64,000 nucleotides of DNA from Flavobacteriia bacterium. Lineage in GTDB: Bacteria > Bacteroidota > Bacteroidia > Flavobacteriales > Schleiferiaceae. Positions 62,236 to 64,000 of this stretch are shown piece by piece. The stretch covers positions 25,916 to 89,915 of the forward strand of contig JABXHW010000050.1 of assembly GCA_013373425.1 (NCBI GenBank). Reading direction: 5' to 3'. The translations under genes were made by a program, and so were the position numbers. How positions within the stretch are numbered: the stretch's first letter is position 1; each line of letters begins with the position of its first letter. The notes beneath the pieces were generated by a model. The model was not told where the DNA came from, did not search any database, and saw only the letters and a program-made list of their open reading frames with translations.

Positions 62236-62275
62236 CGTGCTCACATGCCTGCGTGCTTACGTGCATCCCTGCCAT
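62236..62275. repeat. Octamer array O4 (CGTGNNNN), 5 units, overlapping the 3' end of a CDS
   Basis: cgtgctca|catgcctg|cgtgctta|cgtgcatc|cctgccat; minus stop codon at 62241-62243 lies inside. Confidence 0.85.
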
Positions 62276-62534
62276 AGAGATATAACAACGCAATCACGAG
62301 AACTAGCGCATACCATCTCAAAATACTCAATGAAATGAGATGGTGACGAATAACGAGGAGGGTTAATCCGAAAGATGTTGCTCCCGTAAGCAGAATGAGG
62401 GTTGCTTTTCGAAGATTCGAGCCGTGATATCCCTTCCACATTCGAAGCAAGCCAACATGGAGCGCAGGAATAAAGAATATCAAAAGCATGCTCCACATGA
62501 TGGCATCTCCTAAAGCATCACCAACTCCAATCAT
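62241..62534 (-). CDS. Small membrane protein; C-terminal tail encoded by octamer array
   Basis: 97 aa with TM helices; tail GRDARKHAGM. Confidence 0.55.
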   Translation of the reverse strand: MIGVGDALGDAIMWSMLLIFFIPALHVGLLRMWKGYHGSNLRKATLILLTGATSFGLTLLVIRHHLISLSILRWYALVLVIALLYLYGRDARKHAGM

Positions 62535-62536
62535 AA

Positions 62537-62986
62537 TTACTGAAATGTTAATTCCATAAAATATAAATCGAATCCGGGTGCCCAGTAGTCCTTTTCTGTG
62601 CGAACGAGATTGAATCCGTTCTTTTGGTAAAATCGATAGGCCACTTGGGAAGTCCGAACGACAATCGTCTCAATAGAACTCATCGATTTTAGTATTGCTA
62701 ATCGATGCAGCAGCAGTTTAGTGCCCAATCCTTTGGCTTGAAAATCAGGATGGAACATGTCCCAACTGATGATGCCCATCTTTTCTTGCTCATCGAAATT
62801 GATGCCTCCACATCCTACTACTTCACCACCCATTTCCATTACGAAGTATTGCTCAATCTCCGAATCCAGATACGCCTCGAACTCCGCTTCTTCCTCCTCA
62901 GCAAAGTACTCCGGCGTATTCAAACGGATTAACGCAAGGAGGGAGTCGCGGTGGGAGGGGGCGTACACGTGAATTCTTGGAAGCAT
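62537..62986 (-). CDS. GNAT family N-acetyltransferase
   Basis: MGIISWDMFHPDFQAKGLGTKLLLHRLAILK; VAYRFYQKNGFNLVRTEKDYW. Confidence 0.85.
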   Translation of the reverse strand: MLPRIHVYAPSHRDSLLALIRLNTPEYFAEEEEAEFEAYLDSEIEQYFVMEMGGEVVGCGGINFDEQEKMGIISWDMFHPDFQAKGLGTKLLLHRLAILKSMSSIETIVVRTSQVAYRFYQKNGFNLVRTEKDYWAPGFDLYFMELTFQ

Positions 62987-63000
62987 GTTATGATTGGTAA

Positions 63001-63043
63001 CGAGTACAAGGTACTAAGTACTAAGTACTCGGTACTGGGTTAC
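63001..63043. repeat. Heptamer array (NNNGTAC), 6 units
   Basis: cgagtac|aaggtac|taagtac|taagtac|tcggtac|tgggtta-c. Confidence 0.9.
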
Positions 63044-63639
63044 TAGTAAGGTCGAAATTCTATTGTCGATTTAAATTTCTGAATTTCATCGTAATCGTGA
63101 ATGCCAAGAATGTCGATTAGGTTGATGAAGTGGAGTACTTCAGATTCGTAATAGTGAATGAATAGATCTCCGGCCTGCGAAAGGTCCGAAGCACTTTTCA
63201 TCTGAAACATGAGGTGAATGGTTTCACCACTTTTCTATTTCAGATTGAAATAATTCTGTACGCCAATGGAATACTTGTGTGAATGACTACCATGCACAAC
63301 CTGTCCTACATAGTCATCCACTGTAATAGATAGATTAAGTATTTCAGAAGGATGAATGTATCTGCTCCCTATGGTTACTGAGTCTTTTTTAAGAACTAGA
63401 CTAGAGTTCAGTGTTCCATGTAGTTTCTCTGTAGCATAAAGTGACCTCACCCTTAGCCCTAATATAAAAGCCAACATGATTCCAATACCTAAGAGATGAT
63501 TGAGTCCAGGATGAGGAAAAAGTTTGAAATACCCAAGGAGCATAAGCAACAAGCATACGCCAATCACTACGACTAAAGCCTTGTCTTCTTGAGTAAGCTC
63601 TTTCTTCCTCTCGTAAATCTTTAACTCAATTTCTTGCAT
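63043..63639 (-). pseudogene. Hypothetical membrane protein interrupted by an in-frame TAG (63235-63237)
   Basis: Same-frame translation: ..HKYSIGVQNYFNLK*KSGETIHLMFQMKSASDLSQAGDLFIHYYESEVLHFINLIDILGIHDYDEIQKFKSTIEFRPY*; N-terminal 134-aa ORF plus 64 codons. Confidence 0.65.
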
Positions 63640-63645
63640 GGGATA

Positions 63646-63725
63646 GTGAGCTTGTAACCTGGCAACCTAGTGAGCTGGTGAGCTGGTGAGCTGGTGACGT
63701 GGTGACCTAGTGAGTTGGTGAAGTG
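63646..63725. repeat. Octamer array O8 (GTGANNTG-like), 10 units
   Basis: gtgagctt|gtaacctg|gcaaccta|gtgagctg x3|gtgacgtg|gtgaccta|gtgagttg|gtgaagtg. Confidence 0.92.
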
Positions 63726-63755
63726 GTATCTCTATCGAGAAACCTTTACACTGAA

Positions 63756-63787
63756 GCACATGAGCACGCATGCACGCGATCAAGCAT
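63756..63787. repeat. Short octamer array O7 (GCACNNNN)
   Basis: gcacatga|gcacgcat|gcacgcga|tcaagcat. Confidence 0.6.
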
Positions 63788-63849
63788 ATGAGTTGTCAGT
63801 TCGCTTCACATGAGTTTCGTTCTTCAAGAGAACCATCATTGTCCAGCCC

Positions 63850-64000
63850 TAGTATTGAGTATCCAGTATTCAGTATCACTGTAAAACTTCCTCGCCTCTA
63901 AACAAGAGCTTACCTCAATCCGTGCTAGTTTGTACCCTGTACCCTGTACCCTGTACCCTGTACCCTGTACCCTGTACCCTGTACCCTGTACCCTGTACCC
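63850..64000 (+). repeat. Composite intergenic element copy 3: [NAGTATY]x4 (63850-63877), 54-nt core (63878-63931), [GTACCCT]x9+ (63932 to window end)
   Basis: Direct reading; array truncated by window end. Confidence 0.92.

Noticed and set aside
63932-64000. GTACCCT array as a CRISPR
   Set aside because: Units are contiguous 7-mers without spacers and there are no cas genes.
1-64000. Defence system, prophage, integron, BGC or tRNA/rRNA genes
   Set aside because: No recognisable signature genes or cloverleaf sequences were seen by eye; a tRNAscan-SE/Infernal and DefenseFinder run would be needed to exclude them.

Overview
The window looks like a Bacteroidota chromosome (flavobacterial/cryomorphacean-like). 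Supporting signs are four type IX secretion (T9SS) cargo proteins, TAnnTT[T/C]G -7 promoter motifs, and MenB, KdsB and PIG-L/SSS gene content. Most of it is ordinary core genes: SulP transporter, miaE, gcvT, gapdh, degQ/htrA, dapF, mltG, clpB, recR, recF, ribH, ndk, kdsB, menB and 2-oxoacid dehydrogenase E2. I saw no CRISPR, rRNA, convincing tRNA, prophage or defence locus. The most unusual signal is intergenic, at about 40.0 kb and 55.8-64.0 kb. There I find degenerate short tandem arrays with strict 7- or 8-bp periods, often abutting stop codons. Three loci share a composite element on either strand: exactly four NAG[T/C]AT[T/C] heptamers (28 nt), then a 54-nt core alignable without gaps, then a variable-number GTACCC[A/T] heptamer array. 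Two of the three copies fill the gap between convergent genes. Other points of interest: a degraded IS200/RAYT-type transposase remnant (3737-3945), a gene interrupted by one in-frame TAG (63043-63639), an unannotated 35-aa membrane sORF coupled between a PIG-L/ThuA-like protein and an SSS symporter, and several predicted leaderless genes. All homology calls come from reading the sequence; no database search was run.
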